Position numbers and translations under genes: made by a program | Origin: Spirochaetales bacterium | Lineage (GTDB): Bacteria > Spirochaetota > Spirochaetia > DAHUYW01 | Assembly: GCA_027314665.1 (NCBI GenBank) | Contig: DAHVAK010000080.1 | Span: 1 to 54,531 of the forward strand | Length of the DNA stretch: 54,531 nucleotides | Direction of reading: 5' to 3' | Notes under the pieces: model-generated | What the model was told of the DNA's origin: nothing | Databases searched by the model: none | What the model saw: only the letters and a program-made list of their open reading frames with translations | In this document: positions 23,893 to 31,531 of the stretch, piece by piece | Numbering within the stretch: position 1 is the stretch's first letter | Layout of the letters: every line of letters begins with the position of its first letter

Positions 23893-25224
23893 GTGTCGAT
23901 ACCCGCCGATCTCGAAAGGCGATTCCTTACCCTCGGAATCGCCGTCCCGCGCGTGCTGCTCCCGAAGCCCGAGGTCGATCCCTCCCGGTGGGCGGTCATC
24001 GCGTGCGATCAGTTCACCTCCGAGCCCGAGTACTGGAAGCGCGTCGAGGGGGTAGTCGGGGAAGCCCCCTCGACCCTCTCGCTCATCCTCCCCGAGGTCT
24101 ACCTCGGCCGCCCGGAGGAGGGGCCGAAAACGGCTGCCATCAATCCGGCGATGACGAGCCTCCTCGAGCGCGGCCTGCTCGCCGAGCAGGGTCCCCTCTT
24201 CATCCTCGTCAAGCGATCGACCCCCCACGCCGAGTGCCGGTGGGGGCTCATCGCTGCGCTCGATCTGGAGCGCTACGATTTTCGACCCGGATCGCGAAGC
24301 CTCATCCGCGCAACCGAAGGAACGATCCTCGATCGGCTCCCCCCGCGGGAGGCGATCAGGCGCGAGGCTCCCTTCGAGCTTCCCCACATCATGGTGCTCT
24401 ACGACGATCCCCGGCAGGGGGTGCTCGCGCCCCTCGTCGCGGCCGAGGGTTCGCTCGAGCGGCTCTACGACTTCGATCTCATGACCGATGCGGGACATCT
24501 CACCGGGTTCCGCGTCGATACCCCGCCGCTCCTGGAAGGGATTGCCGCGGCCTTCGCGCGCCTCGCCGATCCGGATGCCTTCCGTGCGCGCTTCGGCAGC
24601 CCCGATCCGCTTCTCTTCGCGGTCGGCGACGGAAACCACTCCCTCGCGGCAGCCAAGGAGCTTTGGGAGAAGACCAAGCGCGAGCTCGGCCTGCCGCCGG
24701 AAGCGCTCCATCCCGCGCGCTTCGCCCTCGTCGAGCTCGTCAACCTCCACGATCGCGGCCTCGCCTTTCATCCGATTCACCGCCTGCTTTCGGGCGATGT
24801 CGCAGCGTTCCTCTCGAGCCTCGAAGCGGACCCCGAGGTGCGGATCGACCCCTGCGCCGACGAGCGCTCGATGCGCCTCGAACTCTCATCGGAGGGCCAT
24901 CGGGTGGGCTTCCTCGGCCCCGCCGCCTGCGGGGTTGCCACCTGGCACCATCCTCGGCGCTCCCTCGCGGCTGCGACGGTCCAGGAGTGTCTTGACCGCT
25001 TCGTGGAGAAGCATCCCGCGACGCGCGTCGACTATATCCACGGCGAAGAGGCCCTCGGGAGGCTCGCGCGAAGACCGGGCAACCTCGGTCTGTTCCTTCC
25101 GCCGATCGAGAAGGGGGAGTTCTTCGCAACCGTGATCCGCGATGGAGCCTTTCCCCGAAAGACCTTTTCGATGGGCGAGGCCCTCGAGAAGCGCTTCTAC
25201 TTCGAGGCGCGGCGCATTCGATAG
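23893..25224 (+). CDS. DUF1015 family protein
   Basis: A 443-residue protein of the DUF1015 family (cytoplasmic, ParB/sulfiredoxin-like fold; some relatives act as serine kinases). Family-typical stretches are WAVIACDQFTSEPEYW near the N-terminus, LILPEVYL, FAVGDGNHSLAAAKELWE in the middle, FALVELVNLHDRGLAFHPIHRL, and a C-terminal segment with RVDYIHGEEAL and FLPPIEKGEFFATV. The start is GTG 23893, preceded by AAGGAAGG; an in-frame ATG at 23869 is the alternative, without a ribosome binding site. The closeness to glyA, another serine enzyme, is suggestive but unproven. Confidence 0.85.
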   Translation: MSIPADLERRFLTLGIAVPRVLLPKPEVDPSRWAVIACDQFTSEPEYWKRVEGVVGEAPSTLSLILPEVYLGRPEEGPKTAAINPAMTSLLERGLLAEQGPLFILVKRSTPHAECRWGLIAALDLERYDFRPGSRSLIRATEGTILDRLPPREAIRREAPFELPHIMVLYDDPRQGVLAPLVAAEGSLERLYDFDLMTDAGHLTGFRVDTPPLLEGIAAAFARLADPDAFRARFGSPDPLLFAVGDGNHSLAAAKELWEKTKRELGLPPEALHPARFALVELVNLHDRGLAFHPIHRLLSGDVAAFLSSLEADPEVRIDPCADERSMRLELSSEGHRVGFLGPAACGVATWHHPRRSLAAATVQECLDRFVEKHPATRVDYIHGEEALGRLARRPGNLGLFLPPIEKGEFFATVIRDGAFPRKTFSMGEALEKRFYFEARRIR

Positions 25225-25242
25225 GAACGCTGCGGCGGCTGC

Positions 25243-25809
25243 CTACCGCAAGAGGGAGGGCGGGATCCTACAGGCCCCCTCTCGGAGAATCCGGTAGGGG
25301 CGTTGGGTCACGTCGAGGATGGTCGAAGGCTCACGACCGAGGATGTCGCCCCCGTCAACAATGACGTTGACGCTCTCCTCGAACTCGCGGATGATCTCGG
25401 AGATCGCCCCGAGCGGGGGCTGACCGCTTCGATTGACGCTCGTGGAGTAGAGGGGAGCGCCGACGCAAGCCACGAGCCGGCGAAGGAAGGGATCCGAGGG
25501 AACGCGCACGGCGACCGTACCTCCTTCGCGCGCGGGGATCACCACGGTGAGGGGGCCGGGCCAGAGCGCCGCCACCTCACGGTCAAGCCTCACGTCGCTC
25601 AACCGCTCGACCGCGCTCCTGCTCTCGATGAGCATCAGGAAGGGGTTGGTTTCCCCCCTTCCCTTGATCGCACGAATGCGCGCCTCGGTGTCGGGAACCC
25701 GTCCGACGATTCCGTAGATCGTGTCACACGGCATGATTGCGATCCCGCCCGTCGACAGGAGCTCGACGAGCCGCTCCTCTCGGCTCAGGTCAGCGCTCTT
25801 GAGGACCAT
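25243..25809 (-). CDS. tsaC: L-threonylcarbamoyladenylate synthase (TsaC/Sua5/YrdC)
   Basis: A 188-residue YrdC-domain protein, which makes threonylcarbamoyl-AMP for the t6A37 modification of ANN-decoding tRNAs. The core motifs are GIAIMPCDTIYGIVGRV near the N-terminus, RIRAIKGRGETNPFLMLI (KxR-type substrate loop), LWPGPLTVVIPA and VAVRVPSDPFLRRL. SVNRSGQPP comes near residue 130, and DGGDILGREPSTILDVTQ near the end. It is the short TsaC type without the Sua5 C-terminal domain. Its start overlaps the 3' end of the FtsB-like gene by 20 bases. It is convergent with DUF1015. Confidence 0.93.
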   Translation of the reverse strand: MVLKSADLSREERLVELLSTGGIAIMPCDTIYGIVGRVPDTEARIRAIKGRGETNPFLMLIESRSAVERLSDVRLDREVAALWPGPLTVVIPAREGGTVAVRVPSDPFLRRLVACVGAPLYSTSVNRSGQPPLGAISEIIREFEESVNVIVDGGDILGREPSTILDVTQRPYRILREGACRIPPSLLR

Positions 25810-26233
25810 CTTTCCTCCGCGAGAGGAACCCCGTGAGAAGGTAGGTCACGATGGCTCCCACGAAACCGACGATTCGAAAGAGGGCGTCGGACGGATAGCG
25901 GTGATGCCGTTCGACGACCAGGCTGCCTACCGCATAGAGATTTTCCGCCGGGGCGTAGCCCTCGATGTGCACGGGGAGGGCGTTGGAGGGATAGTAGCCG
26001 AGCTCGCGCGCCTCGAGGCGAATCGTGCTCGGATCGCTTTGCAGCGAGGCAAGCTCGGTGCCGAGGTGGGAGTTCAGCGCTTCCAGGCTCGCAAGATTTC
26101 GCTCGAGGTCCACCTTGTAGCGAAGGAGATCCTGAGAGGCGACGATGCCGGTCTTGCCGAGAACCAGAGTCGCAAGACAATAGACGAAGAATCCCAGGTA
26201 GAGCGAGAGGAAGATGCGGTGACTTCGCCTCAT
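25790..26233 (-). CDS. FtsB/DivIC-like septum formation initiator protein
   Basis: A 147-residue bitopic-looking protein. A basic N-terminus and a TM helix (FLSLYLGFFVYCLATLVLG, about 8-26) are followed by a coiled coil (DLLRYKVDLERNLASLEALNSHLGTEL). After that comes the short PSTIRLEARELGYYP-type motif seen in FtsB/DivIC. FtsB partners FtsL and FtsQ at the division site. Unlike the usual FtsB of about 100 residues, it has a second hydrophobic segment near the C-terminus (IVGFVGAIVTYLLTGF) and then a basic tail. The ATG at 26233 has no clear ribosome binding site; a GTG at 26272 is possible. Confidence 0.7.
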   Translation of the reverse strand: MRRSHRIFLSLYLGFFVYCLATLVLGKTGIVASQDLLRYKVDLERNLASLEALNSHLGTELASLQSDPSTIRLEARELGYYPSNALPVHIEGYAPAENLYAVGSLVVERHHRYPSDALFRIVGFVGAIVTYLLTGFLSRRKDGPQER

Positions 26234-26336
26234 ACTTGATTTTACGGAAGGTGCGAACCGATTCTTTACCACCGACGCGCGAGGTCGGCTCCAGGCGTCC
26301 CGGCACCGCTGCCCTCTTGTTCCGCCCTACCGGCGC

Positions 26337-26365
26337 TTGACAACAGAGTTTCACTCAGATAACAT
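26337..26365 (+). promoter_or_regulatory. Strong sigma-70 promoter of the acidic-protein operon
   Basis: A perfect TTGACA (26337-26342), 17-base spacer and TAACAT (26360-26365), in a notably AT-rich island. This is the closest match to consensus that I see in the window. It predicts a transcript start near 26372 and a leader of about 78 bases. Confidence 0.7.
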
Positions 26366-26449
26366 TTTTCTCGTTATTAGGTCAACACTTAATCCGTAAC
26401 TGCCGAAAATGTGAGGGGTTTGGGTGCACCGCACTCCCGGAGCATAGGG

Positions 26450-27913
26450 ATGGCCGCTGAAAGACAGCAAGAACTTGCTAAGAAATCGCAAACCACCTCG
26501 CAGCATGTCGCCTCTGCGTTCAGTCCGGAGGAGTCCGAGCTCGAGCAGTATGGAGTTTGGGTGAAAGAGGGTCCGGAAGACGTCGTCGGGCTCGACGAGG
26601 AGCTCGGCGAAGTGAGCGCTCCGGAGGGTGTGCTGACTGCCGAAGAGGAGGATCTGCTCGGGTCGCTCGAGTCCTCGGTCGGCGAGGAGCTCTCTCCCCC
26701 TTCTGAGACCAACGACGAGGGACTCGGGCTGGAAAATCTGGACGAAGACTTCTCCTTTGATCTCGAAGAGGAGCACCTGGAGCTCGACGAGCTTCCAGGG
26801 CTCGGCGAGGCCGCCGAAGAAGAGCTGTGGATCGAGAGCCCTCCGCAGGCTGCGGCCCCCGCAAGCCAGCCGGCAACCAGTTATACATCCCGTGAGGAAA
26901 CGGACCTCGAACCTATCGACGATCTGAGCGCCTTCGAGGCCGACCTCGCCGGTTCGAGCGAAGAGGGAGAATCCATGCGCATGCCAGATGGGTCGCAATC
27001 GATACTCCAAAAGATCGAGCAGGATCTCCTGTCGATCAAGCACGAGCTCGCGGCTCTGAAAACCGAGATCTCCAGTCTTCGGGAGACGGCCTCTCCCGCG
27101 AGGACCGACGAAAAGCCTAAAGAGGATGAGGCCGGATTCTTCGCAGAGGATGAGGATGAGACCATTGCCCTTACGGGTGATGAGCTCGACAACATCCTCA
27201 ACACCGCTGACATCACCGAAGAAACAGGCGAGCCTACCGTGGTGCCCGAGGATTCCGAGCTCATTGTCGAAGAGGCGACCCCGGAGCCTGAAATCCTGAT
27301 CGACAAGGACAACATTCTCGATCTCGAGGAAGAAGTCCCAGCCCCTGCCAAGCCAGCCCTGCTCGAGGCCGAAGACGAGGTTCCGATCGAGCTGCCGGAG
27401 GAGGAGATCATCCTGGAGGATCTTCCCGAGCCCGAGGCGGCGGAGCCCGAGCCGATGAGCCCGGAGGAGCTCGAGTCCTTCGACGAGATTCAAATCGATC
27501 TTCCCGAAAGCGAGGAGGCGGCGGGCATCGAGGAGCTGCCGGAGATAACCCTCGACGAGGAGGAGGACCAGCCCGTCGACATCGAGCTCGGCGAGGAGTT
27601 CGACCTTTCTTCGAGCGAGAAGGAAGCCCTTGCGAGTGAGACGCTCGACCTTGAGGAAGAGGAGCTTCTCGAGCCAGTCGAGCCCGTGAAGGCCACACAT
27701 TCCGCAACGACGACCGCCCCCGCCGCTCCGACGAAAGCTGCGCCCGCCGAGGAGGAGATCCCCGACGATCTCAAGACCGAGATCAAGTCGATCCTCAAAT
27801 ACATGGATCAGCTTCTCGAGGCGCTTCCCGAGGACAAGATCGAGGAGTTCGCGCGTTCCGAGTACTTCGAAGTCTACAAGAAGCTCTTTGACGAGCTAGG
27901 GCTCACCACCTAA
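26450..27913 (+). CDS. Large acidic, glutamate-rich protein of unknown function
   Basis: Not recognised. It has 487 residues, dominated by Glu, Asp, Leu, Pro and Ile, with irregular repeats of an (I/L)xLPExE or LDxEEEELxE type, strongly negative and probably largely disordered. A short coiled coil (SILQKIEQDLLSIKHELAALK, around 180-205) interrupts it. The C-terminal 50 residues are different and look folded: DDLKTEIKSILKYMDQLLEALPEDKIEEFA, then SEYFEVYKKLFDELGL. There is no signal peptide or TM, so it is cytoplasmic. ATG 26450 follows GGAG. The next gene starts after a single base, so they are co-translated. An adaptor or scaffold role is a guess. Confidence 0.75.
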   Translation: MAAERQQELAKKSQTTSQHVASAFSPEESELEQYGVWVKEGPEDVVGLDEELGEVSAPEGVLTAEEEDLLGSLESSVGEELSPPSETNDEGLGLENLDEDFSFDLEEEHLELDELPGLGEAAEEELWIESPPQAAAPASQPATSYTSREETDLEPIDDLSAFEADLAGSSEEGESMRMPDGSQSILQKIEQDLLSIKHELAALKTEISSLRETASPARTDEKPKEDEAGFFAEDEDETIALTGDELDNILNTADITEETGEPTVVPEDSELIVEEATPEPEILIDKDNILDLEEEVPAPAKPALLEAEDEVPIELPEEEIILEDLPEPEAAEPEPMSPEELESFDEIQIDLPESEEAAGIEELPEITLDEEEDQPVDIELGEEFDLSSSEKEALASETLDLEEEELLEPVEPVKATHSATTTAPAAPTKAAPAEEEIPDDLKTEIKSILKYMDQLLEALPEDKIEEFARSEYFEVYKKLFDELGLTT

Positions 27914-27914
27914 G

Positions 27915-28999
27915 ATGGGGTTACTCGAGCGACTCGCACGAAAACCGATTCTCTCAGGAGCCGCCGAAGGGCTGCTTCGCAGGGCGGCAAAGATTCGCGA
28001 ACACGGGGCTCCGCAGCAAGCCGGGGTTCCGGGGGAAGCCGGGCCTTCGCCGTCAAAAAAAAAAGCCCAGAGCCGTCGCTTCCTTCCGCCCCGCTCGACG
28101 CTCGCTCTCTCAGCGAGGCAATCGCCAGGCTTGAACCCGGACTCGATCTAGGGGGAGAGCTCTTCGCGCTCTACCGCGACGCCTTCCGAATCGACAAGGG
28201 AGCCCTTCTCCTTCCCGACGGAAACGAGGGGTGTTTCTCTCCGTGGGCGATAGCGGGGTTCGACCGCACGACCGAGCACCGCCTGCGCATCCCCGAGGAG
28301 TTCATCCTTTCCCTTTCCGGGATCGACGCGGGGGACGCAGCGGCGCTCGCTCCCAAGGAGATCCTCCCCCTCCAGGCCTACTTCTCGACGCGGGAGTTCG
28401 GTCTCATCGAGAAGCTCATCCTCGTGCCCTTCGTCGTCGGCGATCGGTTGGTCGCCCTTCTCCTTATCGCTCGTGGGCGGCCCCTCCCATCGGATGGGAC
28501 CGAAACGATCCATCGCCTCGAGGAGTCGGCGCTGATCGCTGCCCCGCTCATCCGGCGGTCGCGCACCGTCATCCGAACGGAGGGTCCGCTCGAGCCTCAG
28601 GGCGATCTCGGCGCCCGCCTCGGAGAGCTCGTTGCGGAGGCCGCCGCCGACAACCGTTTCATCCTCTTCGTGAAGCTGGATGTCGCCGAGATCACGGCTG
28701 CCCTCCCCTCCCACGGAGTCGGGTTGGATCCCTATCACCTGCGCAAGGACATCGTGCGCGTCCTCTCCTCGATGGTGTCCGGAACCGGCGAGCTCATTCG
28801 ACTCAGCCCGACCCGACTTCTCCTGACGCTGTCGAGCCGCGTCTCCCACGATCGGGAGCTCATCGTCCACCAGATCTGCGCGGGCCTGAGCTCTCTCTTT
28901 GGCGCCAAGCTCGAGCCGGCACAGCTCCACATCCGCTCATGGAGCTATCCACAGGAAACCCTTTCCGCCAATGAGCTCATCTCCCAGGTCAGCCAATGA
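27915..28999 (+). CDS. GAF-like domain protein, split by an A10 tract (needs a -1 shift)
   Basis: From ATG 27915 the frame reads MGLLERLARKPILSGAAEGLL to a run of ten A (28055-28064) and then ends at a stop at 28149-28151. The frame reached by a -1 slip on the A run is open from 28064 to 28999. It continues naturally as SPEPSLPSAPLDARSLSEAI, then a GAF-like domain (FRIDKGALLLPDGN, FSPWAIAGFD, ILVPFVVGDRLVALLLIARG) and a further domain to ISQVSQ. Joined, the product is about 361 residues. The A tract could be a sequencing error, a slippage site that restores the product, or a phase-variation switch. The acidic-protein gene precedes it and the DUF115 gene overlaps it by 29 bases. Confidence 0.65.
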
Positions 29000-30641
29000 A
29001 TTTCCGATCCGCTTCGCGCGCTCTCGCGCGGGCGAAGTCTATGCCGAGGCTTCCGGGATCCGCATCCACTCGGCCTACGATCCCCGGCGAGAGGCTCGCA
29101 GATTCGTAGAGGCCCAGACAGCCGATCCCTCCCCCGCCACTTGGGTTGTTCTCGGGGAGGCCCTCGGCTACCTCACCGAGGCGATCCGGGAGCGCTCGCC
29201 GCAGGCGCGAATCCTTCCCATCAGCTATCATGCGCAGCTCGTCGGAGCCGAGAGCAAGACGGCCTGGTCACCGGCATCGCGTGAGACAATCGAGGCCTAC
29301 CTGACACGCTCCCTCGGCGAGCTTGAGATCGAGGGGCTGAAGGTGATCGAGTGGGCGCCCTCGGGCGCCGCCTTCCCTCGCGAGGCCCAACGCGCGAAGG
29401 CGGCAGTCGCCCAGGCGGTGCGCGAGCTGTCGGGAAGCCTGACGACGACGCGCGCCTTCGGCCTGCGTTGGGCACGCAACTGCCTCGCAAACTTCCTCGC
29501 GCTTGAGGATCGGCTCGAGTCCGCGAGCCTCGGCGCGCTCTCCCCCCTGCGACGGCTCGCCGTGGTCGCGGCGTCGGGTCCCTCTCTCGCCGAGGCGCTG
29601 CCGATCCTCAAACCCCTGCGCAAGAGCATCCTGCTCATCTCCTTGCCCTCCTCCCTGTCCGCCCTCGCCGCGGCGGGGCTGAGGCCGGATCTTGTCGTCG
29701 CTACCGATGGGGGAAACTGGGCCTCCCTCCATCTGGCGGAGGTCGCTCGCCTTCCCCCCGGGGAGAGGCTGCCCCTCGCGATGCCCCTGTCGGCAGCCCG
29801 CGGATCCTGGCATACCGGCGGGCCCCTCCTTCTTCTTACCCAGGCCACCCTCTTCGAGCGGGAATTGCTCGCAGAAAGCCGCCTGTCCGCGATCCCTATC
29901 GCTGCGCACGGGACCGTCGCGGCAGGGGCTCTCGCGCTCGCGCTCCTCCTCACGCGGGGACCGGTGGTCGTCGCGGGACTCGATCTCTGCTTTCGCGACA
30001 TCCTTGAGCATGTCCGTCCGCACACCTTCGATTCGATATGGGAAAGAAGAGAGTCCCGGCTCGCTCCCGCCTACAGCGCGCAGTTTCAACGGGCGATGGA
30101 GCGCTTGGAGCGCGCGAGCGAGGGTGAGTCGTTCGCCGCGCGCACCTCGCATGCCTTTCGGGCCTACGCCGGATGGTTTGCCGGGCTCGCCGACAGCGAG
30201 GGGCGCCTCTTCCGCCTGCACCCATCGCCGATCGCTCTCCCCGGCTTCACTCCGCTCGACGGAGACGCCCTCCGAAGGCTCAGCGGCGAAGCCGCGAGGT
30301 GCGAGCCGCGCACGCGACTGCCCTTCGGAGAGGCGGCCGCGGTCCCCCGCGAAAGGCGCGCCGCGGCGGCAGCGGCGGTTCTCGCCCGGATCGAGGAGCG
30401 ACTCGCACTCGGACGCCGCGCGCTCGGCAATCCTCCTCGCTCCGGCGGAAAGGACTCAGGCGAGCTCCCGATCCAACCTGAGCTCGGCGAGCTCCTCTAT
30501 GAGCTGGACACGGCGGGCCTGCTCGAGACGAAACGAGCGGCGCGAGTCGAAGGCCTCGAGGCAGGGCGCACGAGGCTGTTCGCATCCATCGAGAGCGCCG
30601 AGGCCCACATCGCGCAGATGCGAGCCCACTACCTCGGGTAG
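28971..30641 (+). CDS. DUF115/MptE-like protein (motility-associated, Maf-type)
   Basis: A 556-residue protein. The central part (about 195-360) carries the PF01973-type Rossmann core: LAVVAASGPSLAEALPIL, LAAAGLRPDLVVATDGG, then GTVAAGALALALLLTRGPVVVAGLDLCF. In bacteria this domain is found in Maf proteins that transfer nonulosonic (pseudaminic/legionaminic) sugars to flagellin; in archaea it is in the pterin enzyme MptE. Flagellin glycosylation is therefore a reasonable but unproven role in a spirochaete. The start ATG 28971 lies inside the preceding gene. The C-terminus is helical. It overlaps the convergent MEMO gene by 13 bases. Confidence 0.8.
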   Translation: MSSSPRSANEFPIRFARSRAGEVYAEASGIRIHSAYDPRREARRFVEAQTADPSPATWVVLGEALGYLTEAIRERSPQARILPISYHAQLVGAESKTAWSPASRETIEAYLTRSLGELEIEGLKVIEWAPSGAAFPREAQRAKAAVAQAVRELSGSLTTTRAFGLRWARNCLANFLALEDRLESASLGALSPLRRLAVVAASGPSLAEALPILKPLRKSILLISLPSSLSALAAAGLRPDLVVATDGGNWASLHLAEVARLPPGERLPLAMPLSAARGSWHTGGPLLLLTQATLFERELLAESRLSAIPIAAHGTVAAGALALALLLTRGPVVVAGLDLCFRDILEHVRPHTFDSIWERRESRLAPAYSAQFQRAMERLERASEGESFAARTSHAFRAYAGWFAGLADSEGRLFRLHPSPIALPGFTPLDGDALRRLSGEAARCEPRTRLPFGEAAAVPRERRAAAAAAVLARIEERLALGRRALGNPPRSGGKDSGELPIQPELGELLYELDTAGLLETKRAARVEGLEAGRTRLFASIESAEAHIAQMRAHYLG

Positions 30642-31471
30642 GCGATCCCCGCGTAGCCGACGAAGGAATCCGAAGGATGGAGATCGAAGCTGGTGAAGTG
30701 ATCGATGAGCCTTCCCGACCGGACCCCGCTCAAGCGGGCGAAGGTGAGCGCGGCGACCGCCGCCCCTGCGGAGCAGGCGGAGCGCTCGCTTCCGCTCAAG
30801 GACAGCGCGCTCTCGGCCTCCATCGCAAGAAGGGCCTCGATCATTTTCCGGTCGGAGACCTCCGTCACCCATTGCACTGCCGCCGGGCCGCTGCCCTGCG
30901 GGCTGAAACGGTATCCGGGGCCGTAGTGCGTGAGGTCCGTAGAGCCCACTACGTGAATCGTGCGACCGAGCCCCTTTTGCGCGTCAAAGAGGGCCGCCCC
31001 GAGCACGAGCGCCTCTTGCGAGGGAGCCACGCGCAGCCAGAGCGCGGATGCCTTCGGAAAGTGATACTTCACAAAGGGCAGCTGGACCTCGACGCTGTTG
31101 TCCCCATGCGGCTCCCCGCGGATCGCCATGCGATCTCGAAGAAAGGACAGAAGCTCGCTGTCGGCCGGAAGCTCCCCCAAGGGTGTTGCGTAGGACTCGT
31201 CGCCTGCAGCATAGGTCCCGCCATGGGGCGGAAGGTGTCCACCGACGACCACGACGGTAAGCGCGGCATCCCCGCACGCGAGGCTTCCCACTGCGGCGCA
31301 GGCGAGCCGCCCGGAAAACGACCACCCTGCATGAGGGGCGACACATGCGCATGCCTTTCGCGAAAGAGGATAGCGCGCGCTCCACGCCTCGCACAGCCGG
31401 CGCACGCCCTCGTCGCTTTCGGGATACCAGCCCTCGGGAAGCCCCCGCTGTCGCACCATGTGCACTCTCAT
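30629..31471 (-). CDS. MEMO1/AmmeMemoRadiSam-B family protein
   Basis: A 280-residue MEMO-family protein, structurally related to class III extradiol dioxygenases. Seen: APHAGWSFSGRLACAAVG near the N-terminus (PHAGxxxSG), SVEVQLPFVKYHFP (ExQLPF), VGSTDLTHYGPGYRF (SxDxxHY), and CSAGAAVAALTFARLSG near the C-terminus. These His/Asp positions form the metal pocket in the family. In many bacteria memo genes sit with AMMECR1 and a radical-SAM gene; neither is present here. The start is ATG 31471 (MRVHM) with an alternative ATG at 31459. It is divergent from the degenerate-GGDEF gene across a short AT-rich region. Confidence 0.88.
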   Translation of the reverse strand: MRVHMVRQRGLPEGWYPESDEGVRRLCEAWSARYPLSRKACACVAPHAGWSFSGRLACAAVGSLACGDAALTVVVVGGHLPPHGGTYAAGDESYATPLGELPADSELLSFLRDRMAIRGEPHGDNSVEVQLPFVKYHFPKASALWLRVAPSQEALVLGAALFDAQKGLGRTIHVVGSTDLTHYGPGYRFSPQGSGPAAVQWVTEVSDRKMIEALLAMEAESALSLSGSERSACSAGAAVAALTFARLSGVRSGRLIDHFTSFDLHPSDSFVGYAGIAYPR

Positions 31472-31495
31472 CCCAATCGTACCACAAAAAAACAG

Positions 31496-31523
31496 TTCAC
31501 AATGATCGTATTTCCCGTATAAT
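31496..31523 (+). promoter_or_regulatory. Promoter of the degenerate-GGDEF gene, leaderless arrangement
   Basis: TTCACA (31496-31501), 16-base spacer, and a perfect TATAAT (31518-31523). The ATG of the gene is at 31532, only 8 bases after the -10, so the predicted transcript starts at or next to the start codon. No Shine-Dalgarno is possible. Confidence 0.6.
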
Positions 31524-31531
31524 GATCCGCG

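Noticed and set aside
22579-25224. Very long plus-strand reading frame upstream of DUF1015
   Set aside because: The first 430 codons lie antisense to the TIM-barrel-like gene and have shadow composition (Arg/Gly/Pro-rich, no motifs). The DUF1015 homology and ribosome binding site begin at 23893.
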